From: Microbacterium sp. T32
GTDB lineage: Bacteria; Actinomycetota; Actinomycetes; Actinomycetales; Microbacteriaceae
Length of the DNA: 64,000 nt
Reading direction: 5' to 3'
Assembly: GCF_001619615.1 (NCBI RefSeq)
Contig: NZ_LQQP01000016.1
Coordinates: 124,001-188,000 of the forward strand
The notes beneath the pieces were generated by a model, which saw only the letters and a list, made by a program, of their open reading frames with translations, was not told where the DNA came from and did not search any database. Position numbers and translations under genes: made by a program. Of the stretch, positions 7,609-20,442 are shown piece after piece (the stretch's first letter is position 1; each line of letters starts with the position of its first letter).

Positions 7609-9129
7609 TCAGATCCCGCCGTCCACCGAGCGCGGGTACGTGATGGGTTCCTCGGGCACCAGAACCTCGGTGTCTCGGTTGAGACTCTCGCCGCGGAAGA
7701 ACGCCTTGGCGGCAGGGAACAGGTACCACAGCACCATCAGGACGACGCCGAACGCCAGCGACCCGATACCCAGCACGAACGTCCCGCCCACGCCGAGCAG
7801 CTCGGTGTTGCCGTAATCGACCGCGAACATGTCGATCGCCGACTGGATGAACGCGTACGTGAGCATCAGCGCCCCGAGGAGGGGCAGGATGCCGCGGTAG
7901 ATGAGGTTCCGCGCGGAGGTGAACAGGTCGCGGCGGAAGTACCAGACGCACGCGTAGCCGGTCAGGCCGTAGTAGAAGGCGATCGCGAGCCCGAGGGACG
8001 AGATGGAGTCCTGCAGGATGTTGTCGCTGATGAGCGTCATCCCGATGTAGTAGAGACTCGCGACGATACCCATCACGATCGTGGAGAATGACGGCGTCTG
8101 GAATCGCGGGTGCACCTCGGCGAACCGCTTCGGCAGCGCCTTGTAGGCGGCCATGGCGAGCGTGCCGCGCGCGGTCGGGAGGATCGTGGTCTGCGTCGAC
8201 GACACGGCGGACACGATGACCGCCAGGACGAGGAGCCACCCGAACGGTCCGAAGAGCCCGTCCTTGAGCGCCAGGAACACGTCGTCGACGTTGTAGATCG
8301 CGCCCTCCTCGCCGACGCCGGCGTACATCATCGCGGCGATCGTCACCGCGACGTAGGTGCCGAGCAGGATCACGGTGGTCAGCAGCGCTGCGCGGCCGGG
8401 AATGCGCTTGGGATCCTTCGTCTCCTCGTTGAGGGCGAGACACGTGTCCCAGCCCCAGTAGATGAAGAGCGCCAGCAGCACGGCCTCCGTGAAGCCCTCC
8501 CGGTCCTGGAACCCGAAGGGGTTCAGCCACTGAAGGTCGAACGGCGTCGGGTCGGGGGCCGTGCCGTCGAAGAACTTCCAGAGGGCCAGCACGACGAACA
8601 GCGCCAGCACGAGGTACTGCAGCCCGAGGAGGATGTTCTGGATCCGCTCGCCGATCTCCACACCCCGGTAGCTGACGTAGGTCATCGCGGCGATGAAGAA
8701 GACACCCGTGGCGGTCACCAGCGGCACGTTCTCCGCGAGTGAGCCGTCGCCGATCAGCGTCCAGACATAGATGCCGGCGATCTGCGCGAGGTTCGCCAGG
8801 ACGACGGTCCCCGCGACGGCGACACCCCAGCCGCCCATCCAGCCGACCCACGGGCCGAACGCCTTGGTCCCCCATGTGAACGTGGTGCCGCAGTCGGGCA
8901 CCTCGTTGTTCAGCTCGCGGTAGGCGAAGGCGATCAACAGCATCGGGATGAACGCGAGGATGAAGGCGATGGGCGCGGACCCGCCGACGGCCGCGATGAC
9001 GAAGCCGAGCGTCGCGACGAGTGAGTACACCGGGGCAGTGGATGCCAGGCCGATGACGGTCGAGCCCCAGAGGCCGAGGGTACCTGCGGCGAGGCCTTTG
9101 CCGGCCGTCCGTTCGGGTGCGGTGGTCAT
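7609..9129 (-). CDS. APC-superfamily amino acid permease
   Basis: Encodes 506 aa from the ATG at 9129. About 12-14 hydrophobic segments span the protein. The N-terminal GLWGSTVIGLASTAPVYSL and FAYRELNNEVPDCGTTFTWG match the APC family of amino acid/polyamine transporters (YjeH/PotE-like group). The substrate cannot be read from the sequence. Being convergent with an asparaginase suggests amino acid use but does not prove a link. A clear promoter (TTGACC, 18-bp spacer, TACGTT) lies immediately upstream, with 6 nt between the -10 and the ATG, so the mRNA is probably leaderless. Confidence 0.88.
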   Translation of the reverse strand: MTTAPERTAGKGLAAGTLGLWGSTVIGLASTAPVYSLVATLGFVIAAVGGSAPIAFILAFIPMLLIAFAYRELNNEVPDCGTTFTWGTKAFGPWVGWMGGWGVAVAGTVVLANLAQIAGIYVWTLIGDGSLAENVPLVTATGVFFIAAMTYVSYRGVEIGERIQNILLGLQYLVLALFVVLALWKFFDGTAPDPTPFDLQWLNPFGFQDREGFTEAVLLALFIYWGWDTCLALNEETKDPKRIPGRAALLTTVILLGTYVAVTIAAMMYAGVGEEGAIYNVDDVFLALKDGLFGPFGWLLVLAVIVSAVSSTQTTILPTARGTLAMAAYKALPKRFAEVHPRFQTPSFSTIVMGIVASLYYIGMTLISDNILQDSISSLGLAIAFYYGLTGYACVWYFRRDLFTSARNLIYRGILPLLGALMLTYAFIQSAIDMFAVDYGNTELLGVGGTFVLGIGSLAFGVVLMVLWYLFPAAKAFFRGESLNRDTEVLVPEEPITYPRSVDGGI

Positions 9130-9135
9130 GTGCTG

Positions 9136-9165
9136 AACGTAGGAGCAGCGACGCTCCCCGGTCAA
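9136..9165 (-). promoter_or_regulatory. Promoter of the APC permease (leaderless)
   Basis: On the minus strand TTGACC (9165-9160) and TACGTT (9141-9136) are separated by 18 bp. The -10 ends 6 nt before the ATG at 9129, so transcription should start at the A of the ATG. This is the best-formed -35/-10 pair among the leaderless candidates in the window. Confidence 0.65.
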
Positions 9166-9176
9166 GTTCTGCGCCG

Positions 9177-10007
9177 TCAGGCCCCGCGGCGGGCGACGTC
9201 GAGCACGACGATGGTGATGTTGTCGCGGCCCCCGTTTTCCAGCGCGGCGGCCATCATGGCCTCCACCGCTGCGGACGGGTCGGGATTGGCATCCAGGAAA
9301 TGACGGATGCCGAAATCGGTGAGTTCCTTCGTCAGTCCGTCCGAGCAGATCACGAAGCGGTCGCCGTCGAGCACCTCGAGCCGGAGGTAGTCGGGCTTGA
9401 CGCTGTCGCTCGGCCCCACCGCGCGGGTGATGACGTTGCCGTACGGGTGGTTCTCGGCCTCTTCCGGACTCAACCGCCCCGCGGCAATGAGTTCCTGGAC
9501 CACCGAGTGGTCGGTCGTGATCTGCACGATGTCGTCGTCGCGGAGGAGATAGACGCGCGAGTCCCCGATGTTGAGGGTGACCCAGTGCGGCTCGTCGCCC
9601 GAGGCCTCGAGGTAGAGGCCGGTCAACGTCGTCCCGGTTCCCTCATCCGTCGTCTCGGGGTGGGAGACGATGTCCTTCACCGCGCGGGCGAGGGCCTTCT
9701 CGATGTGTTTGGGCGAGACGGAACCGCCCTCGACCACAGCGCGGAGCCGATCCACCGTGCTCGCACTGGCGATCTCCCCACCGAGGTGACCGCCCATGCC
9801 ATCAGCGACCACGAACAGGGGGAACTCCGCGAGCACGGCGTCCTGATTGACCTCGCGCCGCTTACCCGTGTCGGTGATCGCCGCCCACGAGAGATCGAGC
9901 GCTCCATCCGACAGCGGAACGGTACGCGTGTGCGTGGTCACCTCGGGCACGAACAGATCCTCCGGTTGGCCGACATCTTCGCCGGCGGAACCGCGCGGCC
10001 CTGTCAT
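9177..10007 (-). CDS. PP2C-family serine/threonine protein phosphatase
   Basis: Encodes 276 aa. The metal-binding and catalytic motifs of PP2C/PPM phosphatases are present in order: NQDAVL, VADGMGGHLGGE, GTTLTGLYL, NIGDSRVYLLRD, CSDGLTKEL and GGRDNITIVVLDV. It removes phosphate from Ser/Thr using two metal ions. It probably counteracts eukaryotic-type kinases such as the one at 38597-39733, but it is not adjacent to a kinase. The ATG at 10007 overlaps a TAGGAT hexamer, so the real start could lie elsewhere, for example at a downstream GTG before TTHTRTVPLSD. Confidence 0.92.
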   Translation of the reverse strand: MTGPRGSAGEDVGQPEDLFVPEVTTHTRTVPLSDGALDLSWAAITDTGKRREVNQDAVLAEFPLFVVADGMGGHLGGEIASASTVDRLRAVVEGGSVSPKHIEKALARAVKDIVSHPETTDEGTGTTLTGLYLEASGDEPHWVTLNIGDSRVYLLRDDDIVQITTDHSVVQELIAAGRLSPEEAENHPYGNVITRAVGPSDSVKPDYLRLEVLDGDRFVICSDGLTKELTDFGIRHFLDANPDPSAAVEAMMAAALENGGRDNITIVVLDVARRGA

Positions 10008-10069
10008 CCTAGTCGACGCGGACACGGTCCTCAGGGATGCCGTGGGCGCGGCGCTGTGGGCAGAGACGA

Positions 10070-10102
10070 CGATGGGCTCCCCGCCGTGCGAGGAGCCCAT
10101 CG
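10070..10102 (-). terminator. Terminator of the DUF5684-like gene
   Basis: CGATGGGCTCC (10070-10080) and GGAGCCCATCG (10092-10102) pair perfectly over 11 bp. On the minus strand the hairpin is followed by TCGTCTCT. It lies just after the stop of the gene at 10109-10804 and before the PP2C gene. Confidence 0.7.
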
Positions 10103-10108
10103 GTGATG

Positions 10109-10804
10109 TCAGACCTGCGGACCCGCGGGGGGCGGAGGCGTGGGCCCGGCCGGGGGCGCCGGCGGGGGCGGCGTGGTCCCCGCGGCGGGCGGGGCCGGAG
10201 GCGGCGTGGAGGGCTGCGCGGGCGGCGCGTACCCGGCGGGTGCGCCGTAGCCGGCCGCGGGGGCCGGAGCGACCTGCTGACCGGGCTGGACGGGGACGCC
10301 GTTCCACACCGTCTTGTCGGCGAGGAAGGAGTTCGCCCACGGGGCGGGCGGGATGTTCGGGTTCCACGAGGCCGATCCGAACGCGAGGATGCCGAGCCAG
10401 ATGATCGTGCCGAGTCCCGGGATAAGCCACAGGAGCAGGTACGGCCAGTCCAATCCGAACTTGAGACCCACACGGTAGCCGATGAGAACTGCCGCGGCGA
10501 GGCCGACGAGCCCGAGAAGCCACCCGATCACCGGGATGTTCGTGAGTACGCCGGAGGCGACGGCCACGCCCAGGTAGACCCACGGCGAGAAATCACCCAG
10601 CTTCGCGAGGATCAGGGCGTTGTAGACGGGTACCCATGCCCGCCACTTTCCCTCGACGCCGGCCTTCTCGAAGATCTTCATCAGGAGGAAGGACCCGATG
10701 ACGTATCCCGCGGCCGCCAGGATCAGGACGAGCGGCAGAAGGATGACGAGCAGCGCGAGAACGCCCAGCCCGCTGCCGCCATCGGAGTAGTAGGAGTCAC
10801 CCAT
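10109..10804 (-). CDS. DUF5684-like membrane protein with proline-rich tail
   Basis: Encodes 231 aa. Four or five hydrophobic segments occupy residues 10-150. The motif KAGVEGKWRAWVPVYNALILAKL is the hallmark of a family of small membrane proteins (DUF5684/signal-peptidase-like region) whose function is unknown. The last 75 residues are a low-complexity tail rich in Pro, Ala and Gly (VAPAPAAGYGAPAGYAPP, PTPPPPAGPQV), probably a disordered cytoplasmic extension. AAAGGGAA precedes the ATG. A shorter, apparently truncated relative is encoded at 42929-43156. Confidence 0.8.
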   Translation of the reverse strand: MGDSYYSDGGSGLGVLALLVILLPLVLILAAAGYVIGSFLLMKIFEKAGVEGKWRAWVPVYNALILAKLGDFSPWVYLGVAVASGVLTNIPVIGWLLGLVGLAAAVLIGYRVGLKFGLDWPYLLLWLIPGLGTIIWLGILAFGSASWNPNIPPAPWANSFLADKTVWNGVPVQPGQQVAPAPAAGYGAPAGYAPPAQPSTPPPAPPAAGTTPPPPAPPAGPTPPPPAGPQV

Positions 10805-10906
10805 AACATTCCCTTTCCAGGAGAGCGTCCGACGCGCTACGGCGCGCGACGTACGTCTGCCATCGTAGCGAGGCTGAGTGTTCGCTGAAAGGTCCGGCTC
10901 AGCGGA

Positions 10907-11656
10907 TCAGACGACCACCTCGACGATGCCCGGCCCGACACTGCGCATCTCGTGGCCGGCAGAGCCGCCCCAGGTGAGGAGATCGTCGACGGAGCCGATC
11001 CGTGCGTGCGATCGAGCCAGGCTTCGGGTCAACTCCCCCTTCGCCTTCTTGTTGAAGTGGTTGAGCGCGCGTACGACCCCGTCCGAACCTCGAGAGACGA
11101 CGCGCGCGTAGACGCCGTCCACGTCGGCGGGCACTGGCCCGAGAGCCGCGTACGCCTCGGAGCGCAGGTCGAGGACGAGGTCCGGACGCGCGTCGCGGAT
11201 CGCCGCCGTCACGGCATCCGCCCAGATCTTCCGGAGGGAGGGCAGACCGGGTAGGGACGTCGACGCGGCGAGACGATAGGCCGGGATGCCTTCGAGCGCA
11301 CCAACGGGACCGAACGGCGCGGAGTGGATGAGCACATGCGCGCCCAACCACGCGCGAGCGGGCCCGTCGAGGGTCTCGGCATCCAGCGCGTCGAAAAGGA
11401 CACCGGTGTAGCGATCCACCGCGGGCAGGGTCGGCGCAGACCGCAGCGCGGCATTGTCGGCCACTTCGTGCCGACGGCGCGCGCTGAGCTTCAGGACACG
11501 AGCGGCCGCCTCCGCGTCGGCGCTGAGCGCCACGAGACCGTCCACGACCTGCTCACGAGGAGCGCGAAGGGAGGGAAGCGCGAGCGCGCCGAGGTCGAGC
11601 GGCGGGCCGTCGCCGCCCGCACGCTTGGTCTCGGACGGCGGAAGGAGAACGAGCAT
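10907..11656 (-). CDS. yaaA: YaaA-family peroxide stress protein
   Basis: Encodes 249 aa. It begins LVLLPPSETKR and contains YTGVLFDALD, IHSAPFGPVGALEGIPAYRL, DLRSEAY and NHFNKKAKGELTR, the conserved blocks of the YaaA/DUF328 family. In E. coli YaaA lowers free iron during hydrogen peroxide stress and its fold can bind DNA; the biochemical role here is assumed from the family. The gene follows the ATP synthase terminator by only 9 nt, so its own promoter probably lies within or near that hairpin region. Confidence 0.9.
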   Translation of the reverse strand: MLVLLPPSETKRAGGDGPPLDLGALALPSLRAPREQVVDGLVALSADAEAAARVLKLSARRRHEVADNAALRSAPTLPAVDRYTGVLFDALDAETLDGPARAWLGAHVLIHSAPFGPVGALEGIPAYRLAASTSLPGLPSLRKIWADAVTAAIRDARPDLVLDLRSEAYAALGPVPADVDGVYARVVSRGSDGVVRALNHFNKKAKGELTRSLARSHARIGSVDDLLTWGGSAGHEMRSVGPGIVEVVV

Positions 11657-11673
11657 GAGACTCCGGGAAAAGG

Positions 11674-11713
11674 ACGACGCGCGCCGCCCGGCGAACCGGA
11701 CGACGCGCGTCGT
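11674..11713 (-). terminator. Terminator of the ATP synthase operon
   Basis: ACGACGCGCG (11674-11683) and CGCGCGTCGT (11704-11713) form a perfect 10-bp outer stem with a GC-rich inner loop. On the minus strand it is followed by CCTTTTCCC. It sits 12 nt beyond the atpC stop and just before yaaA. Confidence 0.8.
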
Positions 11714-11725
11714 GAGAAGAAGCGG

Positions 11726-11986
11726 TCAGGACACGAGCGACGCGTGACCGGCGACGATCGTCAGCTCGCCGCCCGCCATGGACAGGAACCCGTCCTCGGC
11801 GTTCGCGAGGGTCTTGCTGCCGTCGACACCCGTGATGCGGACCTCGCCCTGGGCGAGGATCGCGAGCACGGGCTCGTGTCCCTGCATGAAGCCGATCTCG
11901 CCCTCGACCGTCTTGGCGACGACGAGCGACGCCTCCCCGGTCCAGACCTCGGCGTCGGCCGAGACGAGGTTCACGCGCAGCGGCAT
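11726..11986 (-). CDS. atpC: F1Fo ATP synthase epsilon subunit
   Basis: Encodes 86 aa, the short actinobacterial form that keeps the N-terminal beta-sandwich and lacks most of the C-terminal helical hairpin. MPLRVNLVSADAEVWTGEA, GEIGFMQGHEPVLAIL and GGELTIVAGHA are the family blocks. The ATG at 11986 is one nucleotide past the atpD stop codon at 11988-11990, so the two genes are translationally linked. The short form implies that the inhibitory role of the epsilon C-terminal domain seen in other bacteria is absent. Confidence 0.95.
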   Translation of the reverse strand: MPLRVNLVSADAEVWTGEASLVVAKTVEGEIGFMQGHEPVLAILAQGEVRITGVDGSKTLANAEDGFLSMAGGELTIVAGHASLVS

Positions 11987-11987
11987 G

Positions 11988-14358
<2,371 letters not shown>

Positions 14359-14383
14359 GATTTACGTTCTCGTTTCGTCGCTC

Positions 14384-16015
<1,632 letters not shown>

Positions 16016-16076
16016 TGTCTTCCTTCGTTCGTGGGGCGCGAGCCCCCAGATCTCCACCCGCTCGGGCGGCAAAGTC

Positions 16077-16868
16077 TTAGCCGGCGATGCGCTGGCGAAG
16101 GTCGGCGAGACGTGCGGACACGCTCGCGTCGATGACGTCGTCGGCGACCTGCACACGCAGTCCACCGACCACCGTCGGGTCGATCACGGTGTTCAGGGTG
16201 ACCGCCGAACCGTAGCGCGCACGGAGCGCGTTCTGGAGGCGCGTCTGCTGCTCGGTACTCAGCGGCGCCGCCGCGTAGACCGTGGCGACGATGCTCGAGC
16301 GCTGGTCGGCGACGATGGACTCGGCGCGGCGCAGGAGCGCGCGGACGCGGCGACCGCGCGAGTTCTGCACGAGCGAGGCGACGATCAGCGCCGTGGCGGC
16401 GCTGGCGCGGCCGTCGAGCAGCGTGGACACGAGCCCCGCCTTGCCGGACGCATCGCCGAGGCGACCGCCGAGAGCCAGCTCGAGCTCGCCGCTGGAGGCC
16501 ACCGTGCGCGAGAACTGGAAGAGCTCGCCCTCGATGTCGGCCGACGGGTCGGCGACGGTGGCTGCGCGCACGGCCAGTTCTTCCAGCCCCTCGACGAACT
16601 CGTGCGCGTTCGACCAGCGCTGCTCGGCCGCACGACGCAGAAGTGCCACCGTGGTGTCGCGGTAGCCGGACCCGAAGACCGCGGTCACCAGCGCACCACG
16701 CGCGTCGGCCGGTGCGGACGAGTCGGAGAGCGCGCCGCTCAGCTGCGCCGATCCGTTCACGGCGCCGACGGCCGCGAAGAGCTCGCGGGCGACGTCGAGG
16801 TCGACGCCGGAGGCGGTGGTGAGCGCCTCCGTCGTCGCGGTCCGCGCCTGAGTGGTCGCGCTGCCCAT
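16077..16868 (-). CDS. atpH: F1Fo ATP synthase delta subunit
   Basis: Encodes 263 aa, the longer actinobacterial delta subunit. The C-terminal part ([23 protein letters not shown], then [22 protein letters not shown]) is the conserved OSCP/delta region that joins the F1 head to the b-subunit stalk. The first ~170 residues are helical and Ala-rich. Its ATG overlaps the atpF stop codon by one nucleotide, so translation is coupled. Confidence 0.95.
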   Translation of the reverse strand: MGSATTQARTATTEALTTASGVDLDVARELFAAVGAVNGSAQLSGALSDSSAPADARGALVTAVFGSGYRDTTVALLRRAAEQRWSNAHEFVEGLEELAVRAATVADPSADIEGELFQFSRTVASSGELELALGGRLGDASGKAGLVSTLLDGRASAATALIVASLVQNSRGRRVRALLRRAESIVADQRSSIVATVYAAAPLSTEQQTRLQNALRARYGSAVTLNTVIDPTVVGGLRVQVADDVIDASVSARLADLRQRIAG

Positions 16869-17428
16869 TACTGAGCCGCCTTCTCGGATGCCTCGAGCTC
16901 GGCGAGGAAGCGGTCCACCACGGCCTGCGCGCGAACATCGTCGGTCAGGGTCTCCCCGATGACGTTGCCGGCGAGGTCGACGGCCAGCGTCCCCACCTCG
17001 GCACGCAGCGACACGAGGGTCGACTGGCGCTCGGCCTCGATCTGCGCGTGCGCGGCGGCGGTGATGCGAGCGGCCTCGGAGGACGCGGCATCCTTCGCCT
17101 CGGCGACGATCTTCTTGCCGTCCTCGCGGGCGGCCTCGCGGATCTCACCGGCTTCCTTGCGAGCCTCGGCGAGCTGCGCCGTGTACTGCTCCAGCGCGGC
17201 CTCGGCCTCGCGCTGGGCCTCATCGGCCTTGGCGATGTTGCCCTCGATGGCCGCACTGCGCTCGTCGAGCAGCTTCGCCATGCGGGGCAGGGCCACGCGC
17301 CACACCACGAAGATGATGATGACGAAGCACACCAGCGACCAGACGATGTCGTACACCGCCGGGATCAGCGGGTTCTCGGCCGCCCCTTCGGCGGGCTCCG
17401 CGGCGAGAGTGACAAGAGCGTTCAGCAT
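16868..17428 (-). CDS. atpF: F1Fo ATP synthase b subunit
   Basis: Encodes 186 aa. A single membrane helix (VYDIVWSLVCFVIIIFVVWRVALPRM, about residues 25-50) is followed by a long charged, Ala/Glu-rich coiled coil to the C-terminus. This is the peripheral stator stalk. It starts with an ATG after AGGAGA and ends overlapping atpH. Confidence 0.96.
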   Translation of the reverse strand: MLNALVTLAAEPAEGAAENPLIPAVYDIVWSLVCFVIIIFVVWRVALPRMAKLLDERSAAIEGNIAKADEAQREAEAALEQYTAQLAEARKEAGEIREAAREDGKKIVAEAKDAASSEAARITAAAHAQIEAERQSTLVSLRAEVGTLAVDLAGNVIGETLTDDVRAQAVVDRFLAELEASEKAAQ

Positions 17429-17462
17429 CCTGTCTCCTTACAGTGAGTCGAGAGCGGCCGGA

Positions 17463-17741
<279 letters not shown>

Positions 17742-18572
17742 TCAGTGCTCTTCTGCGACCGCGAGCTGGATGTAGACCGCGGTGAGGATCGCGAAGACGT
17801 ACGCCTGGAGGAAGGCGACGAAGATTTCGAACAGGGTGAAGGCGAGGCCGAAGGCGAGGGAACCGACGCCCAGGGCCGTCCACCAACCACTGAGTTCCAC
17901 GGCGAAGAACCACGTGGCGGAGAAGAACAGCACGAGCATCAGGTGGCCGACGACCATGTTCATCAGCAGTCGGAGCGTCAGCGTGACCGGGCGGATGATG
18001 AAGGTCGACAGGAACTCGAGCGGCACGATGATGATGTACAGCGGCCACGGCACGCCCGACGGGAGCAGCGCGTTCTTGAAGAAGCCGCCGGGGCTCTTCT
18101 TGATACCGGCGTAGATGAAGGTGACGTACGCGACGATCGCGAGGATCAGCGGCACCGCGATGACGCTCGTTCCGGCGATGTTCAGGAACGGGATGACACC
18201 CGTGATGTTCATGAACAGCACCATGAAGAAGATCGTGGTGAGGATCGGCAGGAAGCGCTTGCCATCCTTGCGGCCGAGGATGTCCTCGGCGATGTTCACA
18301 CGGACGAAGTCCAGACCCATCTCGACGACGCTCTGGAAGCGACCGGGAACGATCTTCATCCGCCGGGTGCCGACTACGAGCAGGACGACCAGGACCGCGG
18401 TCGCGAGGAACTGGACCAGGTTGATGCGGGTGATCTCGAACGGCGCGCCGAACAGGTAGAGCCCCGGGAACGTGATGACCGCGTCGGGGAAGAACTCGTT
18501 GATGGAGGGCGGGTGAAACTCAGCACCCGCGGACGCGAAGTTCGTGATCAGGGTCGCAGCTTGAGTGGACAG
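17742..18572 (-). CDS. atpB: F1Fo ATP synthase a subunit, probable CTG start
   Basis: Family-like sequence reads continuously from AEFHPPSINEFFPDA through FEITRINLVQFLATAVLV to the essential Arg region LTLRLLMNMVVGHLMLVLF and a C-terminus QAYVFAILTAVYIQLAVAEEH. The first in-frame ATG (18359) is inside the protein and would delete the first membrane helix. Between it and the upstream in-frame TAG (18687-18689) there is no ATG, GTG or TTG. The best start is a CTG at 18572, with GGAG placed 6 nt before it, giving 276 aa. The a subunit forms the proton half-channels. A TAGGGT (complement of 18684-18689) about 110 nt upstream may be the operon's -10. Product certain; exact start uncertain. Confidence 0.9.
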   Translation of the reverse strand: MSTQAATLITNFASAGAEFHPPSINEFFPDAVITFPGLYLFGAPFEITRINLVQFLATAVLVVLLVVGTRRMKIVPGRFQSVVEMGLDFVRVNIAEDILGRKDGKRFLPILTTIFFMVLFMNITGVIPFLNIAGTSVIAVPLILAIVAYVTFIYAGIKKSPGGFFKNALLPSGVPWPLYIIIVPLEFLSTFIIRPVTLTLRLLMNMVVGHLMLVLFFSATWFFAVELSGWWTALGVGSLAFGLAFTLFEIFVAFLQAYVFAILTAVYIQLAVAEEH

Positions 18573-18784
18573 CGCTGGCTCCAGCTTCGGGGCATCGGTG
18601 TGAACCGTTGCGACGATGGTCGGTGAGAGGCACCCGAAGTGCGAGCCTGGAAAGAGTCCCAGTCGCGGGTGGGTACTTCTCCCACCCTATCAAACTCCCG
18701 GCTGATCCATGAGTACGAGACCATCGTTCGTCTCGCCGACGGAGTATCGTGCCCCGCTCTCTCCGGCGCCGGGTTATAGGGGGG

Positions 18785-19273
18785 TCAGCCCCGTCGGTCG
18801 CCTTCATCGGGATCCGTCGGGAGCGTCACGTCGCTCGCGCTGGGGACCCGCATCCGCAGGAGGACGACCACGTCGACGGCCAGAGAGGCGACGACACTGA
18901 CGACCAGAGCGACGTAGAACACCACCGGGTCGACCCATCCCTGGCCCCGGAGGATCACGATGGCGACGATGAAGAGGACGAGCTTGAGCAGCCATCCGCC
19001 GAGCACGATGCCGAAGAAGATCGGAACGTAGAGCGGGTCGCCGAACCACCGGTTGGCGATCAGGATGCTGGCTGCTGTCACCGCGAGGAAGATCGCGCTC
19101 ACCGCAACGCCGCTCAGGGCGCTCGCCAGTCCCCCGCCGCCCGCGACGAGGAACCCCACCACGCCACCGGCGACGAGGAGGACGACTGTGACGATCCCGC
19201 CCCAGACGAGAGCCGTCCGCAGGATCGGCGTGCTCGAGAGAGGGCGTCGGGCGGCGGGGGAAGCGGTGCTCAT
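18785..19273 (-). CDS. AtpI-like membrane protein upstream of the ATP synthase operon
   Basis: Encodes 162 aa. Four hydrophobic segments are spaced as in AtpI proteins: VWGGIVTVVLLVAGGVVGFLVAG, ALSGVAVSAIFLAVTAASILIA, VPIFFGIVLGGWLLKLVLFIVAIVIL and VVFYVALVVSVVASLAVDVVVLL. AtpI is thought to help c-ring assembly. Sequence similarity in this group is weak, so position (directly before atpB) is the main evidence. The ATG overlaps the end of the wecA-like gene by four bases. Confidence 0.75.
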   Translation of the reverse strand: MSTASPAARRPLSSTPILRTALVWGGIVTVVLLVAGGVVGFLVAGGGGLASALSGVAVSAIFLAVTAASILIANRWFGDPLYVPIFFGIVLGGWLLKLVLFIVAIVILRGQGWVDPVVFYVALVVSVVASLAVDVVVLLRMRVPSASDVTLPTDPDEGDRRG

Positions 19274-20442
19274 GAGGAGGTCTCCGTGGAAGTGTGCTGC
19301 GCGCGGCGACGCAGGCGCAGGATGCGCTGGGAGGGCAGGAACGTGAGGACGAGGCAGGCGACGACTCCGACGGCCCCGAAAACGATGCCGATCGCGTAGT
19401 CGCCGGGCCAGCTCTGCTGGGTGCCGATGTACATGAGCAGGAACGACAGGCTCACCACGGCCGTCCACGCGTAGAAGATCAGGACCGCGTCGCGGTCGCT
19501 GTGACCCATGTCGAGCATGCGGTGATGCAGGTGCTTCCGGTCGGGAGAGAACGGAGAGCGCCCCGCCCACTGCCGCCGGACGACCGCGAGCCCGAAGTCG
19601 AGGAGCGGCAGGAGGACGATCACGACGGGCAGCAGGATGGGGATGAAGGCACCGAGCAGCTGCGATCGGCCGAGCTGCTGGGGGTCGAGCACGGCCGGGT
19701 CGAGCTGCCCCGTGATGGCGACCGCGGAGCTCGCCATGAGGAGACCGAGCATGAGCGCTCCGGCATCCCCCATGAAGAGTTTCGCGGGAGTCCAGTTCAT
19801 CGGCAGGAACCCGAGGCAGGCGCCGATGAGCACCGCCGCGATGAACGAGGCGAGGTTGAAGTACGTACTCGCACCGGTGTCGCGGACGAGGAGATACGAA
19901 TAGGCGAAGAAGACGCCGTTCGCGATCAGGCATACGCCCGCGACCAGGCCGTTCAGCCCGTCGATGAAGTTCACGGCGTTCATGACCACCACGAGCGCGA
20001 ACACCGTGAGGAGGAAGCTCGCCCAGCTCGACCCGACGGTGAGGGCACCGATGGGCAGCGACAGGATCTGCAGCTGGCCGAACCAGGCGATGATGCCGGC
20101 CGCGATGAACTGGGCGCCGAGCTTGATCATCCAGTCGAGGTCCCACAGGTCGTCGGCGACGCCGACCAGGACGATCAGCAGGACGGCGCCGAGCAGCGAA
20201 AGGACGGGGACCGGGTCGGTCCAGAAGATCGCGAAGTAGGGGTTGCGGCTTGACAGCGCGAAGGCGGCGACCACACCGAGGAACATGGCCACGCCGCCGA
20301 GGCGCGGCGTGGGGGTGTCGTGCACGTCGCGATCCCGGATGCCGGGATAGAGCTTGAAGCGCAGCGCGAGCTTCCACACCACCCACGACAGCGCGAGAGT
20401 CACCGCAGCCGTGAACAGGATGGTGAGGAGGTACTGGGTCAC
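19270..20442 (-). CDS. wecA: UDP-GlcNAc/undecaprenyl-phosphate GlcNAc-1-phosphate transferase (WecA/TagO family)
   Basis: Encodes 390 aa from a GTG that overlaps the tsaC stop as GTGA. It has about 11 membrane segments. The MraY/WecA superfamily motifs are present: DTPTPRLGG, GVADDLWDLDWMIKLGAQ with the Asp pair, NFIDGLNGLVAG, and RKHLHHRMLDMGHS with the His-rich loop that separates WecA from MraY. It transfers GlcNAc-1-phosphate to undecaprenyl phosphate, the first membrane step for wall polysaccharide or teichoic-acid-type linkage. Location next to atpI is typical of actinobacteria. Confidence 0.9.
   Translation of the reverse strand: MTQYLLTILFTAAVTLALSWVVWKLALRFKLYPGIRDRDVHDTPTPRLGGVAMFLGVVAAFALSSRNPYFAIFWTDPVPVLSLLGAVLLIVLVGVADDLWDLDWMIKLGAQFIAAGIIAWFGQLQILSLPIGALTVGSSWASFLLTVFALVVVMNAVNFIDGLNGLVAGVCLIANGVFFAYSYLLVRDTGASTYFNLASFIAAVLIGACLGFLPMNWTPAKLFMGDAGALMLGLLMASSAVAITGQLDPAVLDPQQLGRSQLLGAFIPILLPVVIVLLPLLDFGLAVVRRQWAGRSPFSPDRKHLHHRMLDMGHSDRDAVLIFYAWTAVVSLSFLLMYIGTQQSWPGDYAIGIVFGAVGVVACLVLTFLPSQRILRLRRRAQHTSTETSS

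Noticed and set aside
6293-8875. An 860-codon minus-strand open frame covering asparaginase and part of the permease
   Set aside because: It runs antisense to the asparaginase and in the wrong frame over the permease; codon use is not gene-like.
16033-16046. GGGGC-GCGA-GCCCC hairpin between atpH and atpA
   Set aside because: Only 5 bp with a tetraloop inside an operon; too short to call a terminator, kept only as a note at atpA.
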